Below are positions 10,845 to 21,009 of a stretch of 64,000 bases of DNA, piece by piece. Made by a program: the position numbers and the translations under genes. Where the stretch lies: contig NW_025408669.1 of NCBI RefSeq assembly GCF_020360975.1, forward strand, positions 868,001 to 932,000. The letters run 5' to 3'. A model generated the notes under the pieces. That model was not told where the DNA came from. It saw nothing but the letters and a program-made list of their open reading frames with translations, and searched no databases. The stretch's first letter is position 1, and every line of letters begins with the position of its first letter. Source of the DNA: Hirsutella rhossiliensis (taxonomy: Eukaryota > Ascomycota > Sordariomycetes > Hypocreales > Ophiocordycipitaceae).

Positions 10845-12320
10845 ATGACGCTTCCCGACCCAGCCTTGACGCTGACCATCCCCAGCCTCCACGACGGAAC
10901 GACGCTCGACTGCCGCCTCTACCACCCGGCCTCGCTCGCCGCCGCCAACCCGCGCTCCCCGCCGTGGCGGCGCCATGCTGCCGTGGTGGCGCACCCGTAC
11001 GCGCCCATGGGCGGATGCTACGATGACGCCGTCGTCGAGGCCGTCGCCGCGCAGCTGTTGCGCGAGGGCTTCCTCGTCGGCACCTTTAACTTTCGGTGCG
11101 TCCTGGAGCAGGGGGAGAGCGCGGGAAGCAGGCCAAGAGAGCGGCGAGGCTGACAGTCACCTAGAGGGGCCGGTCACTCGGCCGGGAGGACGTCGTGGAC
11201 AGCCAAGCCCGAGCGAGACGACTATGCCAGCTTTGTCGGCTTCGTGGTGCACTACGTCCACAACCTCGATCCATTCCGCCACGACAATCACGAGTCTTCC
11301 CCCGAAACTTCCCAAGACGAAAATGACGAGCAGCAAGATGGGCGCCAAGTGGCTGCGCCTCTCGAACGCCCCCCCGTTTTACTCATGTGCGGCTACTCGT
11401 ACGGCGCCATGGTGACGACGCAGCTCGGCCCGCTCGATGCCCTGCTCGAGCCCCTCGTCGCCCCTGCCGCAGACTCGGACGCCGCCGAGATCCGCCTGCG
11501 TGCAGAGCATCTGGCCGAGCAGCAGAACTCGATGCTGGGCGGTGTGCGCTCCGAGGCCACGGCTCAGCGGCGGCAGAGAAAGGAGCAGCGGCAACAGCCG
11601 CACTTGCGTATCCCAACCAGCCCGAGCAGACTATCTGGCGTCCGGGTCGGCGGCGACGAGGGCGTTGGCCTGCGAAGAAGCCACGAGAGCTTCGGACGGA
11701 GGAGCTTCTCGCTCGACGACGCCGAGGACAAGCTGAAAAGGGGGGTGCATGATCTCCTGGCGCTACGAAGGTCCAGGCATGAGGGAGGTGGGCACCACAT
11801 CTTTCGCCGGCGGTCGGTGAGCGGCCACGCGCGTCCCAAGAGTGCTCCGAGCGACTCGTCGGCCTTGGGCGCACCGGAGACGGAGACGGTGGCCGACGGC
11901 ACCGACTCCAGCCCTATGCACGAACCGGCCGGCCTCGTGGTGCCACGGCCCGCGTACCTCCTTGTATCGCCGCTGCAGGGCCTCGTGACGCACCTGGCCA
12001 CCATGTCGCTGATGCCGTCCGCCCTGCACAGCCGGACACGTCATCAGCATGGACAAGACGCCGAGGCCGAGGCCGATGATGTAGCGCAAGAGGCCAAGCT
12101 GGTGCGCAACCCGACGCTGGCCGTGTTTGGCGACCGCGACGTGTTTGTGCCGGCCGGAAAGCTGCGGGCGTGGACGGCGCGGCTGGGGACGGCGCGCGGG
12201 TCGCTGTTTCGCGGCCTCGAGGTGCCGTCGGCCGGGCACTTTTGGGCCGAGGAGGGCGTCATGGGGGAGATGCGCGAGGCGGCCGGGCAGTTTGCCGGGG
12301 CGCTGCTCAGGGGTGAGTGA
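10845..12320 (+). CDS. alpha/beta hydrolase with large insertion
   Basis: Exons 10845-11095 and 11165-12320 (69-bp intron, branch GCTGAC, acceptor TAG); 468 aa. The intron is fixed by the need to restore NFRGAGHSAGRTSWT, the oxyanion-region motif of the COG2945-like hydrolases. The nucleophile elbow is CGYSYGAM (Ser about residue 162), the acid lies in FGDRDVFVPAG (Asp about 407 or 409) and the base in SAGHFWAEEG (His about 442), so a complete triad is present. Between nucleophile and acid lie about 245 residues, far more than the fold needs; much of it (residues about 185-320) is low-complexity, rich in R, S, E and H, and probably a disordered insertion. Substrate unknown; likely an esterase-type enzyme in the cytosol, since no signal peptide is visible. 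Confidence 0.85.
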
Positions 12321-13576
12321 GGCGAAATGCGGACAGAGGGACGAGGACGCCAGTCTTTTCTTTAGGCGTGTTACAGACATGATATCCGGTATTGCTTTTG
12401 GGCTGGGGTGGCGTTTCGAGAGGAGGACCAGAGATGAGAAATAAGAAGTCGATGGACGGGACGAGAATCAGCTGGCCACAAGGGATATGACTCGACGAAG
12501 CAGCCGCTCACCCTCGCTTGACTCTGCACTTGCGTCCGGTCCCGGGCTCTGGATGCCTGCCGCTGCGGCGTCATGCCGCTATTGTCAGCGTGAGTCGATG
12601 AGGCGCCGATTTTGCCCTCTCGTCTTGTCACGCTGTCCGTCTCCGTCCATGCAGCAGATGCGTCCAGATCCACGCCCACCATCGGACCGAGGCGTCACGG
12701 GCCGGCTGTGTTGTCGGCCTGTTGCTCGTTTCTCCCTGCCAGGTCAAGCCGAGTCCGGGGTCAAGTTAGGAGAATGGCCAGCTTTCCCACCGTGGTGGGT
12801 GGAACAGAGATAACCTCCATGCCGTTAAGCCTCAGTGTGAGAAGATGTGTTTGGAGGAAAAGGAGGAAAGTGCTCGAAAACAGCCGTCAGCGACTGGGAA
12901 TGTACCGGCTGCCTCTCTCATCTTGCTACATGGGCCGAGCACAGAATGGAGAGCTCCATCAGGTGCCCGCTTCTACATGTATGTGGCCAAGCCGAGTGTC
13001 ATTCAACGGACCAACGGACACGGCCAACTGGGAAACCAGAGAAGCCAGCTCAGCAGAGTGTGCGGCGGCCACTCACGGACTCCTTTGCGGAAGTGCCGTA
13101 TGTTTCCGAGCTTAAGGCTCTCGCGGTAGTACTGAGAATTCATGGGCAATACTGCAGCACTGGCCAGTGCATGAGAAAGTATGGGCGAAACTCGGACGTC
13201 ACCTGGCCAATATCTGGCTTTGAGTTGGTTCTTGAAGGACCAAAGGCGCTCGGAGCCGGCAAGTTGGAAGGGTTGCTAAATGTCCGTCGCGGGCTGCGCT
13301 CCCTCTATGCCTTGAAGAAGGCAGCAAGCAGGTCACGTCAAATGCTACATGTTCCAAGTCTGCCCAGAGGCTACACTGAAGTTCAACTCGCGGCTATCTC
13401 ACCAAATACGGAGAGTTGCAACTTCAGTCGAGGACGATTGCAGTGCGTTTCTGCTGAGTGATGTGGAGCCATGCGGCATCTATCCGCCGAGAACCGCTCG
13501 CCGTCTTCGACGTTCCAAGGAATACATAGTCATCTCTCAAGTCTTGAAAAACATGCACAATTGTAGCTCTGCGTAG
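12321..13576. other. intergenic between convergent genes
   Basis: Convergent 3' region of the hydrolase (plus) and PGAP4-like gene (minus). A 204-codon open frame at 12847-13461 shows no family motif, signal peptide or membrane segment and was not called. Confidence 0.5.
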
Positions 13577-14800
13577 CTAAAGCCTCTCAAAACTAAAGTT
13601 CCACGACGTTTTGCGCACCCCGCCAGACTCGGATGAGCCCCTGACGCCCACGTGCTGTAACACGCTGGGCACCATGGCCCATCTGCTCAGGCCTTCATTG
13701 TCTGCTACCTGCTCAATAAAGGAGTCTCCCGGCAGGTCGTGGGGTGGCTCCTTCAGCCTCGAGGCCAGCATTCGCAGATGCCGGCTCGGAAACACCAGCC
13801 CTTGGGCGCAGCACCCGTTTCTCTCCATCTCACGCAGCCCGGCTTGGTATCCGTTGACCGTCAGACGCCCCGCCATGAAGTAGAGGCCAATAAAGGCAAG
13901 CATCCAAAAGTTGAACTGGACCGCGGGAAACGTCCGGCGGGATCCGTGGAGGCGCACCTCCCACTTGGCTGGCTGGAGCAGGGCCAGCTTGACTCGCCGG
14001 AAAAGCACCACGGTAGCTGCGGCGGCGGCGTAGACCAACGCCACGTTCTTCGAGTACGAGGGCCATTCCTCCGAGTTCCAGCCCAGGTATTTCTCTGCGT
14101 AAAACAGCCGCAGATATAGCCAGTCCTTTGGCGTGGCCATGTTCTCGATCTGCGAGAGAGAGCTGCGGAGGCGTGCGAGCCAGTCCCGAGACGCAATGAC
14201 GTCGTCTTCGAGCAGGGCGAAGTAGTCGGCATCGTGCGTGATACACGCGTCGACTAGACTGGCATAGTCGAGCTGCACGTGCTTCTCCCGGCTGGCTCCG
14301 TCATGCTGCTGGCTTCCGTTGATGGAGCGGTAGTTTGTGGCAACCGGGAGACTCGACGGGTCCGCGTAGACGAGCACCTCGTCGGTAAGACGTTCGAGCC
14401 AGGCCTGACCAAAGGCAGGATTGATCTGGGGTTCGTCGTCGGCCAACAAGACGACAATGACGAGCTGTCTCCGCTGCTCCAAGCTCAGAGTGTCGACCAG
14501 CGAGGCCACCGTCCGCGGCAGGAACTGTTCTCCTTGTCGTCGAATGCTCGGTATTCCGAGACAGATGCGGTCGGAGCTTGACGAGTCTCTGCGCGGTTGA
14601 TCCGCAGCCGCCGTCGTCGTCGGGAGTTTCTGCAGAAAGTAGTCTGCCTCCGTTTCCCTGGCGGCAGAGTAAAATGGCGTAAAGGCACGCTCCGCGTCGA
14701 AGAAGAAGGCCCCGGGATCGGCGTATGAGTGTATCTGGCAGTACCGGAACAGTAGAAGCCAGGAGACGCCGAGCAGAATGTTCAGAAAAGAAACGTGCAT
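13577..14800 (-). CDS. PGAP4-like GPI-glycan glycosyltransferase
   Basis: Intronless, 407 aa. The animal homologue PGAP4 (TMEM246) is a Golgi transferase that adds GalNAc to the GPI glycan. Features seen: an N-terminal membrane anchor (residues about 2-20), a GT-A type nucleotide-sugar region starting LGIPSIRRQGEQFL, the acidic metal-binding triad in FALLEDDVIAS (EDD about 198-200), then two hydrophobic segments inside the catalytic domain (about 248-268, VALVYAAAAATVVLF, and about 298-315, FWMLAFIGLYFMAGR), and a C-terminal WNFSFE block. The tandem membrane insertion within the GT-A fold is diagnostic of this family. The donor sugar in fungi is not established. PIG-S, another GPI-pathway gene, lies 3.3 kb away. 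Confidence 0.8.
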   Translation of the reverse strand: MHVSFLNILLGVSWLLLFRYCQIHSYADPGAFFFDAERAFTPFYSAARETEADYFLQKLPTTTAAADQPRRDSSSSDRICLGIPSIRRQGEQFLPRTVASLVDTLSLEQRRQLVIVVLLADDEPQINPAFGQAWLERLTDEVLVYADPSSLPVATNYRSINGSQQHDGASREKHVQLDYASLVDACITHDADYFALLEDDVIASRDWLARLRSSLSQIENMATPKDWLYLRLFYAEKYLGWNSEEWPSYSKNVALVYAAAAATVVLFRRVKLALLQPAKWEVRLHGSRRTFPAVQFNFWMLAFIGLYFMAGRLTVNGYQAGLREMERNGCCAQGLVFPSRHLRMLASRLKEPPHDLPGDSFIEQVADNEGLSRWAMVPSVLQHVGVRGSSESGGVRKTSWNFSFERL

Positions 14801-16918
14801 GCTTGCTGCTGGAGGCGCAAAGGAGAGACGGGCAGAGCATTGCCTCGCTCGGCCTCCCTGCCTCGAGCACGGCGAGCAAGGTTTTGCATATTGGATTTGG
14901 AGGGTTATAGAAGAATGTTCCTTCTAGAAGTCCCGCCACCGAATCACCCAACCGGGTAATATCGCGCAGTACATACTTTCGCCCGCTGGTCGAGTCAGTG
15001 CTATGAGGCCCCTTGAATGACTCGTGATGCTTCAGATGACGGGATACCCCGAGGCGCCGGGACGTAGGGTCACGTCGATATGGCGACTGGCAGGTCCATG
15101 TGCGGTAAACGAATCATGTTGCGAGGCATGAAACTCGGGGACCGTTCCAGGGACCAGAGCTTGCCTATATATGAGCGAGACGAGCCTCGTTTTCGTAGTC
15201 ATTCACGCTATAGAAAGGAGCGGAGCGGTGCGCCTTACTCGTGTCCTTGTATAGGCCTGGCTAACAAGGGTCAGAAGGGGGACTGACCCCCTAGAGAAAG
15301 CTACCGTGGTCGCTGCTCATTTACAGACCCCACTGTCTTATTATAACCAGTAATTACCACGATAGCCTTGCAAGTTGACCTGCTTTCAGACCATTCATGG
15401 CGAGGTAGAAGCGGTACGGACAGTTCGATTGAACATTGAATCGTCAGTATTAGACCGTTAACGCACGCGCGCAGTAAACCGAGCGATCTGTGTCGGCTGA
15501 TGCCACCGGGCAACACCGGCGATCCAGAACGGACAGAGGACGTCGAGGTCTCCACGCAGACGGGGCCACCGGCGTTGACGGCAATGAGTATAATATCCAG
15601 GGGAAGAAACAGAGTCAAGTCCAGAGCCCTCGTCTGGTCCCCCATGTCACGGAAAGGCCAAAAAAGGCTGGCTGAAACACTGCCTTCTCTGGGGTTAGCC
15701 GGTCTACTGGGAGCCTTTATAAACGTGCATGCACCCGAAGTTCTTCACGGGAATGCGCGAAACTCCTGGTTGGCGGGCTTGTAGTAAGAGGACATGACAA
15801 AAATATGCCAAAATGTGGCGAGCATGTTCAGTGCCAAGGATTGGTTTCGTCGATGGCTACGTGGCGCGGGGCGAGAAGGCGCTCCGTTCTCGAGCGCGAC
15901 CAGCCGCGAACAGCGCCGTCATACCCTGAGAGGGCAGGGCGGGTACTACAGACAAGGCTGGAATAGCTGTCAACTCGTCATCCTATCTAGGTATATACGT
16001 TCATGATGCTTGGAGGGAGGCAGACAACACGTTGGCAGAGGGCCCTTGCGTGCCAAGGCGAAGTAGAAGAGAGAGTAAGTGACGCAATCTGGATCCATAA
16101 CAAGACTGGGAACCTCGGGTAATAATTACTGCCAAGTACATGCCCAGAAAAATGGTGTTTGACAATCAATCTCCCCTTTCCGGCCTGTGTTCTCGCCATC
16201 AACTCCACCCTGCCTGCTGGTCACCTTGAGACTTGACCGGCAGGAAGGCGCCACGTGGTGTTCGAAAGCTGCCACGCCGTCATGGACATGAGCCGCGACA
16301 GAGCAGCGGTTCTGGGCTTTATACAGCTAACTGTACTATTCGTGGTGGCTGCTGTCCCGCCGGGCGCCGCCGGGTCCGGGGCCGGCAGTCCGCGGGGCCC
16401 GAGCGGCGCTGCCAAGAAGCGGCTGTGACATGAGCCGTGCAGGTGCGACGGCACGGGCCAAGGCGGCGTTGTGTCGATTAGTGATGGTTACCTGTGTGCT
16501 GTACAGTATGCGTGCGTGTGCATCGGAGCACAGCACATGTTGTGCCGTCCGAATAGGCATATACAGTAATATGTGTAATGTAAGACGTTGACTTGACGCC
16601 TCCTCTCCGGTGTCGCAGCCCCGGGGGTCCGTCCACCCACTGGACGAACCCCCGCCGCGGAGACGCATCCTCGGCCTCGTATCCATCCATCCATCCATCC
16701 TGTCTTGCCCATTACGTACTGTATGTGCAGTACGCTATCATCATCCCGCTCTCACCCCCTCACGCAAGGGGCCCGAAGCCTATCGGCGGAGCGGGACTGG
16801 ACGTCCGGGCCGCGTGTGAAGCATAGGCAACGAGTGTCTGTATCGAACCGCATGCTCTGTGTCCCTGCCGAGACCGCCGGAGCCTCCCCCCCCCCAGGTC
16901 GTTCGTTGCTTCCCCTCG
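14801..16918. other. 2.1-kb gene-poor divergent promoter region
   Basis: Separates the PGAP4-like gene (minus) from aldehyde dehydrogenase (plus). Open frames are below 170 codons and show no motif. A stretch at about 15100-15290 with a TATA-like element near 15166 and a GGTCAG...CTGACC hairpin near 15270 resembles LTR promoter sequence, but no target duplication or termini could be defined. Confidence 0.45.
16681..16700. repeat. (ATCC)5 microsatellite
   Basis: Five uninterrupted tetranucleotide units in the intergenic region upstream of the aldehyde dehydrogenase. Confidence 0.95.
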
Positions 16919-17131
16919 ATGGCTGTCGACGCGGCCCTTGTCCTCACCCTGCCGCGAGCTGCCCCCAACAAAGCCTGCTTCCTCGCCTCGCACAAGCTCG
17001 CGTCACCCTTCCGTCACCCTGTCTTGGCCATCAACCGCCATCGGCGCGCGCGCACCTCTTCTTCAGCGCTCCCTCTGCGCTCCCTCTTCACCTCGACCCA
17101 TCACCATCGTCATACGCCGCCTCCCGCAGCC
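16919..17131 (+). other. possible alternative N-terminal presequence of the aldehyde dehydrogenase
   Basis: An ATG at 16919 is in frame with the main ALDH start at 17132 with no stop between. The 71 extra residues are rich in R, H, S, T and A, almost free of acidic residues (one Asp near the start), and include RSLFTSTH, reminiscent of mitochondrial processing sites. It may encode a mitochondrial isoform, or simply be an open 5' leader. Confidence 0.4.
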
Positions 17132-18709
17132 ATGGCTCCTCCGGTAGTGCAGCTCAGGGTGCCCAACGGCGTCGAGATAGCCCTGCCGACGGGGCTCTTC
17201 ATCAACAATGAGTTTGTCGAGTCGAGCTCCGGCAGCAAGCTCACCAGCATCAGCCCAATGTATGTCCCTGGCCGCCCTTCCCTGTGTCATGTGGATATCT
17301 GTGTTGACCCCAGTCCAAGCAACGGCGAGGAAATCTGCTCCGTCGAGGCCGCCTCGCCCGCCGACATCGACCGCGCCGTCGCCGCCGCCCGCGCCGCCTT
17401 CGAGACCCCCTCGTGGCGCGAGCTGCCCGGCGGCGACCGCGGCGCGCTGATGCTCCGCCTCGCCGACCTCATCGAGCAGCAGCGCGAGACGCTCGCCGCC
17501 CTCGAGACGTGGGACAACGGCAAGCCCTACCTCGTCTCGCGCGACGAGGACCTGGCCGAGGTGCTGGCCTGCCTCCGCTACTACGCCGGCTGGGCCGACA
17601 AGCTGCAGGGGCTCACCATCCCGACGACGACGCCGGCCAAGAAGCTGGCCTACACGCTGCGCCAGCCCGTGGGCGTGTGCGCGCAAATCATCCCCTGGAA
17701 CTACCCGCTCGCCATGGCCGCGTGGAAGCTCGGCCCGGCCCTGGCCGCCGGCAACACCGTCGTCCTCAAGCCCGCCGAGCAGACGCCCCTGTCCATCCTG
17801 CTCGTCGCCGACCTCGTCCGCCAGGCCGGCTTCCCCCCGGGCGTCGTCAACGTCGTCAACGGCCGCGGCGCCGACGCCGGCCAGGCCCTCGCCGCCCACC
17901 CGGGCATCGACAAGATTGCCTTTACCGGCTCCACCCTCACCGGCCGCGCCGTCATGAAGGCCGCCTCGGCGGGGCTCAAGAACGTGACGCTCGAGACGGG
18001 CGGCAAGTCGCCCCTTGTCGTCTTCGCCGACGCCGACCTCGAGCAGGCCGCCAAATGGGCCTACGTTGGCATCATGAGCAACCAAGGCCAGGTCTGCACC
18101 GCCACGTCGCGGCTGCTGGTCGAGGCCTCGGTCGCCGACGCCTTCTCGCGCGCCTTTCTCGACGTCGTCCGCAGCTGGGCCAAGGTCGGCGACCCCTTTT
18201 CCGAGGACACGACGCACGGCCCCCAGGTCTCGCGCGCCCAGTACGATAAGATCCTCGCCTACATCGACGGCGCCAAGCAGCAGGGCGCCAAGCTCGAGAT
18301 GGGCGGCGAGTCGGCCGCCGCCGCCGTCGGCTCCGGCTCGGGCTTCTTCATCCAGCCCACCGTCTTCTCGGCCGTCACCAAGGACATGGACGTGTTCCGC
18401 GACGAGGTCTTTGGGCCTCTCGTCACCATCACGCCCTTTGCCGACGAGGCCGAGGCCCTGCGCCTGGCCAACGACTCCATGTACGGCCTGGCCGCCGCCG
18501 TCTTCAGCCAGAACATTGAGCGCGCCCACCGCGTCGCCGCCGCCCTCCAGGCCGGCATGGTCTGGATCAACTCGTCCAACGACTCGGACATCCAGGTGCC
18601 CTTTGGCGGCGTCAAGCAGAGCGGCATCGGCCGCGAGCTCGGCGAGGCTGCTCTGGCCGCCTACACCGAGACCAAGGCCGTCCACATCAACCTGGGCTCC
18701 CGCCTGTAG
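17132..18709 (+). CDS. NAD(P)-dependent aldehyde dehydrogenase, PTS1-like C-terminus
   Basis: Exons 17132-17259 and 17314-18709; 507 aa when the 54-bp intron (GTATGT...CAG) is removed, close to the 495-505 aa of class 1/2 ALDHs. The enzyme oxidises aldehydes to carboxylic acids. Visible landmarks: IIPWNYPLAM, the cofactor loop FTGSTLTGRAV, the general base in LETGGKSP (Glu about 270), the nucleophile in NQGQVCTATSR (Cys about 304), EVFGPLV, and the C-terminal PFGGVKQSGIGRELGE. The Glu-Cys spacing of 34 matches the family. The last three residues are SRL, a good peroxisomal PTS1 tripeptide. The intron is a multiple of three and contains no in-frame stop, so an unspliced message would add 18 residues. 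The MAPPVVQL start is preferred, but see the upstream ATG at 16919. Confidence 0.93.
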   Translation: MAPPVVQLRVPNGVEIALPTGLFINNEFVESSSGSKLTSISPMYVPGRPSLCHVDICVDPSPSNGEEICSVEAASPADIDRAVAAARAAFETPSWRELPGGDRGALMLRLADLIEQQRETLAALETWDNGKPYLVSRDEDLAEVLACLRYYAGWADKLQGLTIPTTTPAKKLAYTLRQPVGVCAQIIPWNYPLAMAAWKLGPALAAGNTVVLKPAEQTPLSILLVADLVRQAGFPPGVVNVVNGRGADAGQALAAHPGIDKIAFTGSTLTGRAVMKAASAGLKNVTLETGGKSPLVVFADADLEQAAKWAYVGIMSNQGQVCTATSRLLVEASVADAFSRAFLDVVRSWAKVGDPFSEDTTHGPQVSRAQYDKILAYIDGAKQQGAKLEMGGESAAAAVGSGSGFFIQPTVFSAVTKDMDVFRDEVFGPLVTITPFADEAEALRLANDSMYGLAAAVFSQNIERAHRVAAALQAGMVWINSSNDSDIQVPFGGVKQSGIGRELGEAALAAYTETKAVHINLGSRL

Positions 18710-19161
18710 GGCGAGGCTGTCCTGGCCCAGCAACGAGGGATCATGTAAATTACAATTGCAAAACGACTGCACGCATGGATGACCCATGACTTGAAAGGGG
18801 CCTTGTTTGTGTAGCAGCATGGGCTAGACACACGCTCCGCCCTGTACATCAGACACTTTTCATAAGACGCTCAGCAAAGCCAGATTTGCATGGTTAAGAA
18901 GGGAACATTGTTGGCCTGCCCAACTCGTGACTGTCTCCCCATGTTACTGCACACAAGCACCGTCTTGTTCGCGTCACCCAGGCATCTCACCATATGATTG
19001 CAAAGGGCTCATGAAACACCATTCTCGACCCTGACAATACCAAAAAAAAAAGATTTGATTGAATGAAAATAGCATAGAGATGAATGGCCAAATCAAGCGC
19101 TCGCTCTCCCCACTCAAATATGGCCTCGCATGTCCCCCTTGGCGTCATCGCTTCGCGGCCG
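18710..19161. other. convergent 3' intergenic region
   Basis: Lies between the ALDH and permease stop codons, with an A-rich run near 19041-19050; presumably terminators of both genes. Confidence 0.5.
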
Positions 19162-21009
19162 TCAATCCCCGACAGACGGCGGCTTCGTCAGATTCCTGCC
19201 GTCGTCGCGCGTGCGCGTGACCGTGGCGCCGTCGTCGGCTAGCACATCGCGGCCCGTGGCGAGATTGTTGGCGTACAAGACGTCTCCGCCCGTCTGCAAA
19301 AAGGTGAGGCGCCCCTGGACGACCCAGAAGCCAAGGGCGACGACCAGCATGACGCCAAAGACGGCAATGGCAAAGTTCATGTCGCCGGGCCGCGGGTTGG
19401 GCTGGCTGGGGAAAAAGAAGAAGACGGTGGTGACGGCGCAGTAGACGAGCGAGACGGCGTTGATGGGCGGGCCGAGGCGGCCGAGGTTGAACTCGCGGGG
19501 CGGCATCTTGTCGCGGCCGACGAGGACGAGGGCGAGGATGGGCATGGCGTAGGACATGGTGAGGGCAATGGTGCTGACGCTGAGAATGGCCTGCAGCACC
19601 GTGTTGGCAAAGAGGTAGAGGAGGCCGACGAGGGAGATGAGGGCGGCCTGGAGCCATAGGGCGCGGGCGGGGACCCTCCACTGGGGGTCGACGTGGGCGA
19701 AGAAGGCGCCAAAAGGGATGCCGCCGTCGCGGGCGAAGCTCCAGGTGAGGCGCGAGGCCGAGGTGAGGATGCTGACGCCCTGGCCGAGGCCGTTGAAGAT
19801 GAAGAGGGCGATGAGGGCGGCGGCGCCCGAGAGGCCGACGGTGGACTGGGTGATTTCGATAAAGGGGAAGCCCGAGGGCGGGCTGAGGAGGCGCTCGAGG
19901 TCCTGGATGCAGAAGAGGCAGACGAGCATGAAGAGAAAGCCCGAGAGGGCGCCGCAGACGACGGCCAGGTACATTGTGCGCGGGGCGTTGCGGCGCGGGG
20001 CGGGAATCTCCTCGACCATGTGGATGACGGAGTCGAAGGCCGTGAGGCCGTAGGCGCTCTGGACGAGGCCGAGGAACCAGGTGACGGCATCGGGCCAGCC
20101 GGTGCGGTTGAGCCAGGCGGCGAAGACAAACGAGGGGCGCCGGAAGGAGAGGCCCGAGTGGGTGGCGACGGCGGCGGGCAGGGTGGCGACGAAGACGAGG
20201 AAGAGGGCGACGAAGCCGACGCCGACAAAGTTATTGAAGGCGGGCAAGACAGACTCGCGGCGGCAGGCGACGAGGTTGAAGAGAGTGAAGGCGAGGGTGA
20301 TGGCCAGGTAGACGAGGAAGCGCAGCCAGCCGGGCGGCGCGGCGGCGGCGGCGGCGTCGTCGTCGAGGAACATGAGGCGCATGGCGAGGATAAAGTCGGA
20401 CATGAAGGCAATCTGCGAGGCGGCCAGCGTCCACCAGCCAAACGTGTTGATCCAGGCGCACAGGTACGAGGCGAAGCGGGCGGCGGGCGCCTTGTCGGCG
20501 AGGCGGGCGATCCAGTAGGCCTGGCCGAGGGCCGTGGGCATGCTGCTGCACAGTTCGCCGAGGCTGACGGCGACGCACGTGTTGCACAGGGCGACGAGGA
20601 CGAGGCCCCAGAGAATGGCGACGGGCCCGCCGTTGACGAGGCCGTTGTTGAGGCCCTGGGCGCACGTCGTCCAGGTGCCGAGCACGGTAAAGGCCAGCGC
20701 CAGCATGCTCCACGTGCTGAACTTGCGCGTCAGCACCTGCACGTGGCCCAGCGCCGCGAGGTCGTCGGCGTCGCGCCGTGCCTGCGAGGCCATCGACGAC
20801 GAGGCGCCATCGTCTGGCCGTCTGCCTTGATCGTTGACGTCGTCGTCGTCGTCGACATCGACGCAGCGTCCCAGCGGCCCTCTTTTCCTCCAGTCTTGGC
20901 CTTCCCGGCCTTCACCTGCCATCGTCGAGTCGGAGCTTTGGCATTGTCGCTGCTGCTGCTGCTGCTGCTGCGGCTGCTGCGGCTGCCCAGTTGATGGCGG
21001 AGACGACAT
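19162..21009 (-). CDS. APC-superfamily amino-acid/amine (GABA or choline type) permease
   Basis: Intronless, 615 aa. It has a long hydrophilic N-terminus with a polyglutamine run (coded by CTG repeats on the plus strand, about 20950-20973) and an Asp stretch, then about 12 hydrophobic segments starting near residue 97 (FSTWSMLALAFTVLGTWTT). Family signatures of the fungal GABA/choline permease subgroup are seen: NGGPVAILWG, LGELCSSMPTALGQAYW, FGWWTLAASQ, HMVEEIPAPRRNAPR (the consensus amphipathic loop) and RLTWSFARDGGIPFG. It probably imports an amino acid, GABA, choline or polyamine across the plasma membrane; the exact substrate cannot be read from sequence. It is transcribed away from the copper amine oxidase, and its 3' end faces the ALDH. 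Confidence 0.9.
   Translation of the reverse strand: MSSPPSTGQPQQPQQQQQQQRQCQSSDSTMAGEGREGQDWRKRGPLGRCVDVDDDDDVNDQGRRPDDGASSSMASQARRDADDLAALGHVQVLTRKFSTWSMLALAFTVLGTWTTCAQGLNNGLVNGGPVAILWGLVLVALCNTCVAVSLGELCSSMPTALGQAYWIARLADKAPAARFASYLCAWINTFGWWTLAASQIAFMSDFILAMRLMFLDDDAAAAAAPPGWLRFLVYLAITLAFTLFNLVACRRESVLPAFNNFVGVGFVALFLVFVATLPAAVATHSGLSFRRPSFVFAAWLNRTGWPDAVTWFLGLVQSAYGLTAFDSVIHMVEEIPAPRRNAPRTMYLAVVCGALSGFLFMLVCLFCIQDLERLLSPPSGFPFIEITQSTVGLSGAAALIALFIFNGLGQGVSILTSASRLTWSFARDGGIPFGAFFAHVDPQWRVPARALWLQAALISLVGLLYLFANTVLQAILSVSTIALTMSYAMPILALVLVGRDKMPPREFNLGRLGPPINAVSLVYCAVTTVFFFFPSQPNPRPGDMNFAIAVFGVMLVVALGFWVVQGRLTFLQTGGDVLYANNLATGRDVLADDGATVTRTRDDGRNLTKPPSVGD

Noticed and set aside
12847..13461. 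204-codon plus-strand frame in the hydrolase/PGAP4-like gap
   Set aside because: No motif, signal peptide, intron or homologue recognised; consistent with chance in GC-rich sequence.
15000..15345. Possible second solo LTR (TATA-like element and GGTCAG/CTGACC hairpin)
   Set aside because: No matching TG/CA termini with target duplication could be found.
17063..18820. 585-codon open frame on the minus strand across the aldehyde dehydrogenase
   Set aside because: Mirror frame of a GC3-rich gene; composition dominated by G, A, D, E, V, L, R with no motif, whereas the plus frame has full ALDH catalytic motifs.
19693..20994. 433-codon plus-strand frame across the permease
   Set aside because: Antisense shadow, G/E/A/D-rich; the minus frame is a clear APC permease.
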